Positions 17,169-25,994 of a DNA stretch of 50,450 nt are shown piece after piece. Source of the DNA: JBKHYJ01 sp046565505 (GTDB taxonomy: Bacteria > Acidobacteriota > Blastocatellia > UBA7656). The stretch covers positions 1 through 50,450 of the forward strand of contig JBKHYJ010000032.1 of NCBI GenBank assembly GCA_046565505.1, read 5' to 3'. Numbering within the stretch: position 1 is the stretch's first letter; every line of letters starts with the position of its first letter. A program made the position numbers and the translations under genes. The notes below the pieces were generated by a model, which had not been told where the DNA came from, did not search any database, and saw nothing but the letters and a program-made list of their open reading frames with translations.

Positions 17169-17246
17169 GGCATTACACGGCTTCAGATTATTAAGAGCAG
17201 ATTGAGGACTGAAAACAGCACATATCCCAGATGAGGACAAAACAAT

Positions 17247-17906
17247 ATGAGTACTTTTCCAGGCTCGCCGAGACTCGTTAAAGGCGGAATAGTTTTGATC
17301 GACTCTGCGACTTCAAGCGTGTTGCGAATAATTCCGTTGCAATACAACCCCGATACGCTCAGCCGCTCTTTGCAGATCAAAGGAGTCGCAGGCGCGGGCG
17401 GCGACCGTTCCGAAGCGCTGCGCCTGACGGGGCCGCCGGTCGAGACCATAAAGCTCGACGTTGAGATTGATGCGACCGATCAACTTGAGTTTCCCGACCG
17501 CAACCCCAACGCGATGCAGTCGGGAATCCAGCCGCAGCTTGCCGCTCTGGAGACAATCGTCTATCCGGCGAACAGCCTGATTCAGGCAAACAACAGGCTG
17601 GCCGAATCGGGCACGCTTGAGATCGTGCCGATGGAGTCTCCGCTCACTCTGTTGGTCTGGGGCAAGAACCGTGTCCTGCCCGTGCGCATCACGGATTTCA
17701 GCATCACCGAAGAAGCATTCGATCCTTTGCTGAACCCTATCCGGGCAAAGGTTAGCTTAGGGATGCGCGTGTTGAGCGTCAACGATCTGCCTTCCAACCA
17801 TAAAGGCAGCAGTTTATTCATGGCTTACCACCAGCAGAAAGAGCGCCTCGCCGCACTGAATCAAGGCGGCACTTTGAACGCGCTCGGCATAACCAGAATT
17901 CCATGA
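17247..17906 (+). CDS. CIS_tube-type baseplate adaptor protein (Afp7 N-terminal-like)
   Basis: 219 residues. The start GGIVLIDSATSSVLRIIPLQ followed by YNPDTLSRSLQ and later PVETIKLDVEIDATDQLEFP is typical of the CIS_tube domain, which links the inner tube to the spike in Afp/PVC-type baseplates. The C-terminal DFSITEEAFDPLLNPIRAKV is the conserved closing beta-hairpin. In Afp a LysM domain is fused C-terminally; here the LysM protein is a separate gene eight bases downstream. It opens the second structural block after a 78-base gap. Confidence 0.85.
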   Translation: MSTFPGSPRLVKGGIVLIDSATSSVLRIIPLQYNPDTLSRSLQIKGVAGAGGDRSEALRLTGPPVETIKLDVEIDATDQLEFPDRNPNAMQSGIQPQLAALETIVYPANSLIQANNRLAESGTLEIVPMESPLTLLVWGKNRVLPVRITDFSITEEAFDPLLNPIRAKVSLGMRVLSVNDLPSNHKGSSLFMAYHQQKERLAALNQGGTLNALGITRIP

Positions 17907-17914
17907 GGTGATAT

Positions 17915-18217
17915 ATGTTTCCGATCACAAGTCGTTACAACAGCGCAAGGACAGCCCAGATCGAAACGACTGACGGGCGGAAAATCGTTTACATCCGCCG
18001 CCGATTCATCCCGCCTCCTGAGCGGTTCGAGTTGCTTCTGGAGCATACGGTGACCGAAGGAGAAAGGCTCGATAACATCGCAGCACAATACCTGGGCGAT
18101 CCCGAACAGTTCTGGCGCATCTGCGATGCGAACGGAGCTATTCGCCCGGAGGAGTTGACCGAAACTATTGGCCGCCGCTTGCGCATCACGCTGCCTGAAG
18201 GGATACCGGGAATTTAA
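17915..18217 (+). CDS. LysM-domain baseplate protein
   Basis: 100 residues. The C-terminal half EHTVTEGERLDNIAAQYLGD plus PEQFWRICDANGAI is a LysM / phage tail protein X fold, which in contractile devices clamps the tube-hub junction. The GAGGTG ribosome binding site lies six bases before ATG. The partner gene upstream supplies the CIS_tube domain and the downstream gene supplies the gpD-like hub. Confidence 0.9.
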   Translation: MFPITSRYNSARTAQIETTDGRKIVYIRRRFIPPPERFELLLEHTVTEGERLDNIAAQYLGDPEQFWRICDANGAIRPEELTETIGRRLRITLPEGIPGI

Positions 18218-19345
18218 ATGCTTAAGGGGTTTTATCTCACACTGATGATAGGGCCGGCTGTGCCCGTTGCGGTTCCGAAATCGGTGCTCGATGCGCTGAC
18301 AAGCGTTCAGGTCACGACGACGGCGGGGCAGCGCAGCGGCTTTCAGTTATCTTTCACTCTCAGCAATAGCTCGCCTCTGCACACGCTCTTTCTCTTGTCA
18401 GGAGGCAGCACTATTCCCGTTATCCGCGTCGTCATCATAGTTACGATCAATGGCACGCCTAACGTGCTGATGGACGGCGTGATGACGCACCATCAGGTAT
18501 CGCCGGGCGAGAGCCCCGGACAGTCAACGCTTTCTGTTACGGGCCAGGACCTGACTGCCTTGATGGACCTGATAGATTTCAGTGGAATTCCTTACCCGGC
18601 CATGCCGCCCGAAGCCAGGGTGGCGCTGATCATCGCCAAGTATGCTGTATTCGGAATACTGCCGCTCGTGATCCCAAGCGTGTTGATTGACGTGCCCATA
18701 CCCGTTGATCGAATTCCACGGCATCAGGGGACGGATTACAAGTACATAAAAAAACTGGCCGATGACGTGGGCTATGTCTTCTATATCAATCCAGGTCCCA
18801 AACCGGGCATGAACGTCGCCTATTGGGGGCCTGAGATTAAAGTCGGAGCGCCACAGCCCGCGCTAAATATTAATATGGATGCCCATACCAACGTAGATTC
18901 GTTGAACTTCAGCTTTGACAGCGAGTCGAAAACCTTGCCAATACTGTTCATTCAGAATCAGGCGACGAAAGTGCCGATACTGATTCCGATACCTGATATC
19001 ACTCCGCTCAACCCGCCACTCGGTCTCGCGCCGCCGATCCCGAAACGAATCGAGCCGATCATCGGCTCCGCCAAGCTTTCACCTATTCAGGCGGCCTTAA
19101 TAGGGCTGGCGAAAGCGGCCAAGTCATCGGACGCGGTTTCTGGCACAGGGACTCTGGATGTCCTGCGCTATGGCCGCGTGTTAAAGGCGCGCGAGCTGGT
19201 CGGAGTGCGCGGAGCCGGAACGGCTTTCGATGGGCTCTACTACGTGAAAAGCGTTACGCACAGCATCAAGCGCGGCGAGTACAAGCAGAATTTTACGCTG
19301 GGCCGTAACGGCCTGATTTCGACATTACCTAAGGTGCCCGCATGA
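18218..19345 (+). CDS. gpD/gp27-like hub part of the spike (VgrG N-terminal equivalent)
   Basis: 375 residues with the phage late control D / gp27 layout: beta-barrel-type N-terminus (QRSGFQLSFTLSNSSPLHTL), LMDGVMTHHQVSPGESPGQS, central HQGTDYKYIKKLADDVGYVF and a C-terminal GLYYVKSVTHSIKRGEYKQN. It forms the trimeric hub between tube and spike. In VgrG and Afp8 this domain is fused to the OB-fold spike domain; here the two halves are separate overlapping genes. Confidence 0.85.
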   Translation: MLKGFYLTLMIGPAVPVAVPKSVLDALTSVQVTTTAGQRSGFQLSFTLSNSSPLHTLFLLSGGSTIPVIRVVIIVTINGTPNVLMDGVMTHHQVSPGESPGQSTLSVTGQDLTALMDLIDFSGIPYPAMPPEARVALIIAKYAVFGILPLVIPSVLIDVPIPVDRIPRHQGTDYKYIKKLADDVGYVFYINPGPKPGMNVAYWGPEIKVGAPQPALNINMDAHTNVDSLNFSFDSESKTLPILFIQNQATKVPILIPIPDITPLNPPLGLAPPIPKRIEPIIGSAKLSPIQAALIGLAKAAKSSDAVSGTGTLDVLRYGRVLKARELVGVRGAGTAFDGLYYVKSVTHSIKRGEYKQNFTLGRNGLISTLPKVPA

Positions 19346-19869
19346 ACGAACCGAGCGAATCCAATAAGAAGTTCTATGGCAAGTATCGTGGCACGGTCAT
19401 CAACAACATAGACCCGTTGCAGATCGGTCGCATAATGGTGATGGTGCCGGATTTGGGAGACATCATTCCCTCAAGCTGGGCCATGCCCTGCGTCCCGATT
19501 GCAGGTAAGCAGATGGGAACTTTCATGGTTCCGCAGGTCGGCGCAGGCGTGTGGGTAGAATTCGAGCAGGGCGATCCCGATTATCCAATCTGGGTAGGCG
19601 GGTACTGGGGCATCGCGGCAGAAGTGCCTGTACTTGCGCTCGCGGGAGTCCCGGCCAGCCCAAATATCGTGCTCCAGACAACTGCGCAGAACGCCATAGT
19701 CATCAGCGACCTGCCAGGACCGACCGGCGGCATTATGCTCAAGAGCACAACCGGCGCAACGATCATCGTCAACGACACTGGCATCTATATCCAGAACGGC
19801 AAAGGGGCAAGCCTCATAATGGTCGGCCCGTCGGTGACGATCAACAACGGCGCGCTGGCGATTATTTGA
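19342..19869 (+). CDS. gpV/gp5-like spike protein with OB fold
   Basis: 175 residues. The N-terminal YRGTVINNIDPLQIGRIMVM plus VGAGVWVEFEQGDPDYPIWVG is the gp5/VgrG OB-fold domain. The C-terminus has short beta-strand repeats (GGIMLKSTTGATIIVNDTGI) compatible with a small triple-stranded beta-helix spike. It overlaps the hub gene by ATGA. It probably trimerises and carries the PAAR-like tip encoded next. Confidence 0.88.
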   Translation: MNEPSESNKKFYGKYRGTVINNIDPLQIGRIMVMVPDLGDIIPSSWAMPCVPIAGKQMGTFMVPQVGAGVWVEFEQGDPDYPIWVGGYWGIAAEVPVLALAGVPASPNIVLQTTAQNAIVISDLPGPTGGIMLKSTTGATIIVNDTGIYIQNGKGASLIMVGPSVTINNGALAII

Positions 19870-19891
19870 TCGCAATCAAAGGAGGGCAGAG

Positions 19892-20215
19892 ATGCCAGGC
19901 TTTCTACTGCATCTTGGCGCGACAGTCTTATGCTCGCACGCGGGGCGAGCTCAGCCCACTGTCGTTAACCCGCGCGTGACCGTCGCCGGCCAGCCGGTCG
20001 TTACATTGGCAGGGCCTTACGTGGTCGCGGGCTGCGCTCTGCCGCCGCCGCCTGCCGCCAATGGTCCTTGTGTCACTGCGCAGTTTGTTACCGCCGCCAC
20101 GCGCGTAACTTCGAACGGGCAACCCTTATTGCTCCTGGACAGTCAGGCAATATGCGCGCCGACAGGGACGCCGCTTTTGATCGTCTTGACGCAAGTGCGA
20201 GTCACTGGAATGTGA
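19892..20215 (+). CDS. PAAR-like spike tip protein
   Basis: 107 residues of short beta-strand and Gly/Pro repeats (LHLGATVLCSHAGRAQPTVV; VTVAGQPVVTLAG; CVTAQFVTAATRVTSNGQPL). Cys and His residues (C15/H17, C41, C52, C84) could bind the metal that sharpens the tip in PAAR-type proteins. Its location between the gp5-like spike and gp25 fits Afp10. AAAGGAGGGC upstream is a strong ribosome binding site. Confidence 0.8.
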   Translation: MPGFLLHLGATVLCSHAGRAQPTVVNPRVTVAGQPVVTLAGPYVVAGCALPPPPAANGPCVTAQFVTAATRVTSNGQPLLLLDSQAICAPTGTPLLIVLTQVRVTGM

Positions 20216-20218
20216 GGC

Positions 20219-20587
20219 ATGATGAACATAGATTTCCCATTCCATTTTGATGGCCGGGGCCGATCTGCTGAGACGGATGACGGTAATCATATCCGCGATC
20301 TGATCGAGCAGGTGTTGTTCACCGCGCCCGGCGAGCGTGTCAATCGCCCATCTTTTGGTTGCGGGTTGATGCGATTGGTCTTCGCTCCCAACAGCGACGA
20401 GCTTGCAACGGCGACGCAGTTCCTGGTTCAGGGAGCGCTGCAAGAATGGCTGGGAGATTTGATTCAGGTTGATGACGCGCAAGTCGAAACCGAAGACTCG
20501 ATCCTGCGCGTGACGATTCGATACACGGTCCGGCGAACGCAACAGCAACAGATTGCTCAGTTCACCAGCGGAGGTGCAATCATATGA
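20219..20587 (+). CDS. gp25-like baseplate wedge protein
   Basis: 122 residues of the gp25/Afp9 family. The core VLFTAPGERVNRPSFGCGLM followed by RLVFAPNSD matches the conserved GERxxRPxFG region that nucleates sheath assembly at the baseplate. Two ATGs (20219, 20222) are adjacent. The stop overlaps the next start. Confidence 0.93.
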   Translation: MMNIDFPFHFDGRGRSAETDDGNHIRDLIEQVLFTAPGERVNRPSFGCGLMRLVFAPNSDELATATQFLVQGALQEWLGDLIQVDDAQVETEDSILRVTIRYTVRRTQQQQIAQFTSGGAII

Positions 20588-23226
20588 TTTACTTCTGCTG
20601 TAGCGAACGCCGCCGTAACGCAGTACTTCAATCACCCAACTTGAACGGAATCGAGTTTCTTGAAGTGTCTGACGACCCGGCTGCGCCTTTCGAGAAGCGA
20701 CAGCGAGCGATGTTCGTTCATTTCATAAAAGATCTCGCTCCCGGCGCGCTGACACAGGATAACGTGCGCATCGAAGGAGGCGAGCGCATACGCAACATAA
20801 AAGTGATTAGGGTGACAACCGGCGAGGTTAGTTCGCCGTCAGGCTCACCCCCCGGCGCGAACATGAAAGTCCTCACCGTTGAGGTGTCAGAGGCAGGCGA
20901 CTTCTCTACTTACACGCTGCGCCTTGTGCAAGGCTCTAAAAACGCGACCCCCCCCGCGGGGTTCGACCCGATCCTTTCGGCAGTCGATTTTTCTTTCAAG
21001 GTCGCATGCCCGAGTGACTTTGATTGCAAAGTCGAGCGCGCGTGCCCGACCGAGCCGGTCCCGCAGCCGGAAATCAACTACCTGGCGAAAGATTATGCAA
21101 GCTTCCGCCAGTTGATGCTCGACCGCATGGCGGTGCTGATACCGCAGTGGAGAGAGCGCAATCCGGCTGACCTCGGCATGGTGCTGATCGAGTTGCTGGC
21201 TTACGTTGGCGACCATCTCAGCTATCAACAGGATGCCGTAGCGACAGAAAGTTATCTGTGCACGGCGAGGCGGCGTATTTCTGTGCGCAGGCATGCGCGA
21301 TTAGTTGACTACCTGATGCACGACGGGCGCAACGCACGCGCATGGGTGCATGCTCGCGTGCATCCCGATGTTGACAAGCTCGCCTTGAAAAAAGGCGAGG
21401 GCAGAAACACCACCAAGCTGCTTACGCATATCGAGGGATTGCCGAAGCTCATTCGACAAGGAACGCCACAGTACAATCAGGCGCTCGCTGCGCATCCGCA
21501 AATCTTCGAGTTGATGGACAGCGCGCTGCTCTTTGCGGCACACAATGAAATGAAGTTTTACACCTGGGGGGAGAAAGAGTGCTGCCTGCCCAGGGGGGCT
21601 ACGCGCGCGACGTTACGCGATGACCCGGTGAATCGCTTGAGGCTATGCGTCGCCGACGTGCTCGTGCTGCAAGAGCAACTCGGACCGAGCACGGGCCAAC
21701 GCGCAGACGCTGATCCGGCGCGAAGGCACGCCGTGCGCCTCACGCGCGTGCACCCGGAAGCGCGGAGAGTATTTAAAGTTCAAAACGACAAGAAGGAGGA
21801 AGTCGATCGAATCCCGGCTGCTGCGGTCGTAGACCTGCTGACGAATCAACCCATCGTAGAGATCGAGTGGTCACGCGAGGATGCGCTGCCGTTCCCGCTG
21901 TACGTCTCTGCCCGCAGCGGCAGCTCGTTCTTTGACGATGTGAGCGTGGCGCTGGGTAATATCGTGCTGGCCGATCATGGTATGACCGTCGTAGACGAAA
22001 TAGGTTCTACTTCTCTTGATCCCGATACAGTTCCGGCTCCTAACCCTGCGCTCACAAAAGTTGCGCAGACAGGCGGAGACCGCTGCACCGACCACACAGT
22101 TAAGCTGACGCCACCTCGTTACCGCCCGACGCTCAAACAAGCGCCCCTCACTCAGGCCGCGCCATATGATTCGAGTAACCCGCCTCTATCAGCCATCGCC
22201 ACAATGCGATTATCAATCGAAGACCCGGCTCAACTTCCACTGCCGGTCATCAACCTTGAGGAGCCGGACGTGACGGACAGGTGGCTTCCCAAACGGGACC
22301 TCTTGAACAGCGGCCCTAATGCGAAAGAGTTTGTCGTAGAAGTCGAGACAGACGGCGTCGCATACCTGCGCTTCGGAGACGATCAGCTAGGCTCGCGCCC
22401 TGCCACGAACACACTGTTCCTCGCCACTTACCGAATAGGGAACGGCTCTCCCGGAAATTTAGGCGCAGATACTCTCACTCACATCGTCAGCAGCGACGCG
22501 GCGATCATTTCCGAGCTTGATAATCCGAGTGTCGCTTTCGTGACAAATCCCATGCCGACCGAGGGCGGCATTGATCCCGAAACCATAGAGCAAGTGCGGC
22601 AGAATGCGCCGAGCGCTTTTCGCAGGCAAGAGCGCGCCGTCACGCCAGTCGATTACGCTGAAGTGGCCGGGCGTTGCGGACCGGACGTGCAGCGCGCAGC
22701 CGCAACTTTTCGATGGACGGGGAGCTGGCGCACCGTCTTTCTGACGGTGGACCGGCTTGGCGGGGCAGAGATTGACGAGGAATTCGAAAAGAACATGCGC
22801 CGCTGCCTGGAGCGCTACCGCATGGCGGGCCATGATGTGGAAGTTGACGGGCCGCGCTACGTCTCGCTGGAGATTGAAATGATTGTGTGCGTGAAGCGGA
22901 ATTATTTCACAAGCGACGTAAAGGCCGCCCTCCTTGAAGTGTTCAGCAACCGCATTCTACCTAACGGGCGGCGCGGCGTGTTTCACCCCGACAACTTTAC
23001 TTTCGGGCAAACGGTCTATATCAGTTCGCTGTATGCGGCTGCGCAGGAAGTGGCGGGCGTTGACTCTGTAGACATAACCAAGTTCCAGCGCCAGGGCGTA
23101 AACAGCAATGAAGCGCTCGATGCGGGCAAGCTCGAACTGGGACGGCTAGGGATTGCCCGCCTCGATAACGACCCGGATTTTCGTGAACGCGGATTTTTCA
23201 ATCTGATTATGAGGGGGGGACGATGA
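20584..23226 (+). CDS. gpJ-like baseplate assembly protein 1 (Afp11-like)
   Basis: 880 residues. The region QPEINYLAKDYASFRQLMLD, then RNPADLGMVLIELLAYVGDH and LSYQQDAVATESYL, is characteristic of the large putative baseplate J family of eCIS (Afp11/gp6-like wedge). The C-terminal RRQERAVTPVDYAEVAGRCG and the closing beta-rich segment are also conserved. It forms the baseplate wedge ring that triggers sheath contraction. A run of eight C (20948-20955) lies in the coding sequence and seven G (23213-23219) just before the stop. Confidence 0.9.
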   Translation: MIYFCCSERRRNAVLQSPNLNGIEFLEVSDDPAAPFEKRQRAMFVHFIKDLAPGALTQDNVRIEGGERIRNIKVIRVTTGEVSSPSGSPPGANMKVLTVEVSEAGDFSTYTLRLVQGSKNATPPAGFDPILSAVDFSFKVACPSDFDCKVERACPTEPVPQPEINYLAKDYASFRQLMLDRMAVLIPQWRERNPADLGMVLIELLAYVGDHLSYQQDAVATESYLCTARRRISVRRHARLVDYLMHDGRNARAWVHARVHPDVDKLALKKGEGRNTTKLLTHIEGLPKLIRQGTPQYNQALAAHPQIFELMDSALLFAAHNEMKFYTWGEKECCLPRGATRATLRDDPVNRLRLCVADVLVLQEQLGPSTGQRADADPARRHAVRLTRVHPEARRVFKVQNDKKEEVDRIPAAAVVDLLTNQPIVEIEWSREDALPFPLYVSARSGSSFFDDVSVALGNIVLADHGMTVVDEIGSTSLDPDTVPAPNPALTKVAQTGGDRCTDHTVKLTPPRYRPTLKQAPLTQAAPYDSSNPPLSAIATMRLSIEDPAQLPLPVINLEEPDVTDRWLPKRDLLNSGPNAKEFVVEVETDGVAYLRFGDDQLGSRPATNTLFLATYRIGNGSPGNLGADTLTHIVSSDAAIISELDNPSVAFVTNPMPTEGGIDPETIEQVRQNAPSAFRRQERAVTPVDYAEVAGRCGPDVQRAAATFRWTGSWRTVFLTVDRLGGAEIDEEFEKNMRRCLERYRMAGHDVEVDGPRYVSLEIEMIVCVKRNYFTSDVKAALLEVFSNRILPNGRRGVFHPDNFTFGQTVYISSLYAAAQEVAGVDSVDITKFQRQGVNSNEALDAGKLELGRLGIARLDNDPDFRERGFFNLIMRGGR

Positions 23227-25994
23227 GCCTGGCAGTTGATCCAACCCTGCGTCACCTCAACGACTGTGAATGCTGCGAAGGCGTATCAGCCGAGACGCCA
23301 CTCAATGTTTATAACCGTCCGGGGCTGACGGCGCTTGCCTATCGCGTCGGCACACATGCTCAGTTCAGAGAGACACTGCTCACGCTGATTTCCGGCTCAA
23401 ACCTGCCCGCGCTGAGCAGGCTCACTACGCGCGATAACGATGATTATTCGATAGCGCTTCTCGACGCATGGGCGACGGTCGCTGATGTACTGACATTTTA
23501 TCAGGAGCGCATAGCGAATGAGGTGTACCTGCGAACAGCAACCGAGCGATTCTCTTTGCTAGAGTTGGCCCGGTTGATCAGCTACCAATTAAGGCCCGGA
23601 GTCTCTGCTAGCACCTATTTGGCTTTCACGCTTGAAGACGCGCCCGGCGCGCTCGGTCAGGCATTCAACGTCGGCACAACCGCGCAACTCGCCCCTGAGC
23701 CGCTCCCCCCGATCAAGATTAACGTCGGCACTAAAGTACAGAGCGTTCCCGGCCCTGGCGAGCAGGCGCAGACTTATGAGACCGTCGAAGATATTGAAGC
23801 CCGCGTCGAATGGAATAGCATCAAGCCTCGTCTTACACGCCCGCAGAATCTTTTGGCTACGGCGCAGAGCCTCATTCTTCAGGGGATCACGGCCAACCTG
23901 AAGGGCGGCGATTCACTGCTGATCGCAGACAACACAGGCACTGGCGCTTTCAAGCGGATTTTGAATGTGGCGATAGATGATGAGGCTAAAACAACGCGAG
24001 TTGATTTCGTCCTGCCGCCGCCCGCGTTTGCGGGTTACGTCAGACCTTCGGGGCTCGCAAAAGGAAGCATCAACGACTTCCCGACAAAGGTGCAGCTTGA
24101 TGAAGAAGTTACGCGGCAGATTATTACCAAGACCTGGAGTGAAGAAGACCTGTCGGCTCTGGTCAAGATTCAAGGCTGGCCGGTCCAATCGCTAGTAGCT
24201 AATATAACAAGACAGACGGCGCGGCGCTCGACTCCTGCAAACACCGGCGCTTTCGCATTCCGCGAGCGCGTAGCCCCGTTCGGCCACAACGCGCCCAGGT
24301 ACAGCAGCTTGTTAAACGCGAAGGGCGGTTTTATTTATTCCTACGATTGGGACACAAACGGTTGGGAAATCTGGAAAGACCCAAACAATAACACTTATTA
24401 CAGCGCAGCCGATTTCCCGGATGTATACCTGGAACGCAGCCTGCCTGGTGTAGTTAAAGGCACACTTGCCGTGTTCGAGCGAACCGCCCCCACTGGCACT
24501 GCGCGCGTCATCTATAAGATCGGCGAGGTCGGCGAATCGTCACTGGCAGGATTCGGAATCAGCGGCAAGTCAACCGGACTCAAACTCGCGAAGATCGGCG
24601 GCGGCGATCTTTCAAACAACACCACTGACAAACCGCCGGGCTTCACCGTGCGTAAGACCACAGTCTACATTCAAAGCGAACAGCTCGCGCTTGCAGACCT
24701 GCCTATTGATGATGTGGTGAGAGATGACACGATCACGCTGGACCGCGCGTACCTCGGCCTAAAGATCGGGCAGACAATCATCCTGAAGGGCGAACGTGAT
24801 GATCTCAAGGGCACGTTTTTAAGCGAAGCGCGGCTGTTGAAAGACGTGATTATTGAAGCAGGCTTTACAGTGGTTACATTCGACAAGCCGCTCACCTACG
24901 TCTATGTGCGAAAGACCGTCACGATCAATGCCAATGTAGCAAGCGGCACGCACGGCGAGACTGTTCAAGAAGTCCTCGGCAGCGGCGACGCCACACAGGC
25001 TTTCCAGCGATTCACTCTGCGCCAGCCGCCGCTTACTTTCGTCAGCGCCTCCAATCCGAGCGGAGCGCAAACAACTCTTGAGGTGCACGTTAACGATATT
25101 ATCTGGCACGAGGTCGCGGACTTCTACGGCCACGGTCCACAGGAGCGCATCTACATAACTCGGAACGACGATGATGGCAACACGACGATAACCTTCGGCG
25201 ATGGGAAAACGGGCGCGCGCGTGCCGACCGGCCCGGAGAACGTAAGGGCAAAGTATCGCAAAGGCATAGGGCTAGCAGGGGCGGTCAAGGCAGATCAGCT
25301 TACGCAATTGATGACGCGCCCGCTGGGCGTCAAAGGTGTGACTAATCCTACTGCCGCAAGCGGAGCCGCCGATAGCGAACGACTTGAAGAGGTGCGCCGG
25401 AATGCGCCGCTGACAGTGCTAACGCTTGGCCGAATCGTTTCGCTCGAAGATTATGAAGATTTTGCGCGCGCCTTCGGCGGGGTCGGCAAGTCGCTGGCGA
25501 CCTGGACCTGGTTCGGCGAAAAGCGCGGCGTGTTTGTGACTGTGGCTGGAGCGGAAGGGGCAGAGGTTAAGCCTGACAGCAAGCTTTACCAAAATTTGTC
25601 GAAGGCGATGCTCGAAGCCGGTGACCCGACGGTCCCGCTTATAGTTGCTTCATACCAGCCGCGCTTCTTTCGTATAAGGGCGGCAGTTAGCTTGCGCCCC
25701 GATTTTTTGCAGGAGAAAGTCTTTGCCGAGATCGAACAGAAATTGCGCGAAAGCTTTTCCTTCGATGCGCGCGGATTCGGCCAACCTGTCAATCTCAGCG
25801 AGGTCGTAGCGGTCATCCAGAGCATTCGCGGAGTTGTAGCCGTGGATATGATTGAGTTCTACCGCACGGATGAGACTCCTCAACTGAGCCCGCGCCTCGA
25901 AGCGGCAAAGCCGCGACCGGGAGACGATAAGGTTTTTCCCGCAGAATTGCTGATTCTTGATTCGCGTCCACTCGGCCTGGAGGTGTTGCAATGA
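23223..25994 (+). CDS. gpJ-like baseplate assembly protein 2 (Afp12-region)
   Basis: 923 residues, related in layout to the preceding protein: LLDAWATVADVLTFYQERIA near the N-terminus, then NEVYLRTATERFSLLELARL, and late VRRNAPLTVLTLGRIVSLED with YEDFARAFGGVGKS. The middle is a long beta-rich insertion (GDGKTGARVPTGPENVRAKY). This is the second large wedge component usual in eCIS loci. The pair probably forms the heterodimeric wedge equivalent to T4 gp6/gp7. Overlaps at both ends by ATGA. Confidence 0.88.
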   Translation: MSLAVDPTLRHLNDCECCEGVSAETPLNVYNRPGLTALAYRVGTHAQFRETLLTLISGSNLPALSRLTTRDNDDYSIALLDAWATVADVLTFYQERIANEVYLRTATERFSLLELARLISYQLRPGVSASTYLAFTLEDAPGALGQAFNVGTTAQLAPEPLPPIKINVGTKVQSVPGPGEQAQTYETVEDIEARVEWNSIKPRLTRPQNLLATAQSLILQGITANLKGGDSLLIADNTGTGAFKRILNVAIDDEAKTTRVDFVLPPPAFAGYVRPSGLAKGSINDFPTKVQLDEEVTRQIITKTWSEEDLSALVKIQGWPVQSLVANITRQTARRSTPANTGAFAFRERVAPFGHNAPRYSSLLNAKGGFIYSYDWDTNGWEIWKDPNNNTYYSAADFPDVYLERSLPGVVKGTLAVFERTAPTGTARVIYKIGEVGESSLAGFGISGKSTGLKLAKIGGGDLSNNTTDKPPGFTVRKTTVYIQSEQLALADLPIDDVVRDDTITLDRAYLGLKIGQTIILKGERDDLKGTFLSEARLLKDVIIEAGFTVVTFDKPLTYVYVRKTVTINANVASGTHGETVQEVLGSGDATQAFQRFTLRQPPLTFVSASNPSGAQTTLEVHVNDIIWHEVADFYGHGPQERIYITRNDDDGNTTITFGDGKTGARVPTGPENVRAKYRKGIGLAGAVKADQLTQLMTRPLGVKGVTNPTAASGAADSERLEEVRRNAPLTVLTLGRIVSLEDYEDFARAFGGVGKSLATWTWFGEKRGVFVTVAGAEGAEVKPDSKLYQNLSKAMLEAGDPTVPLIVASYQPRFFRIRAAVSLRPDFLQEKVFAEIEQKLRESFSFDARGFGQPVNLSEVVAVIQSIRGVVAVDMIEFYRTDETPQLSPRLEAAKPRPGDDKVFPAELLILDSRPLGLEVLQ

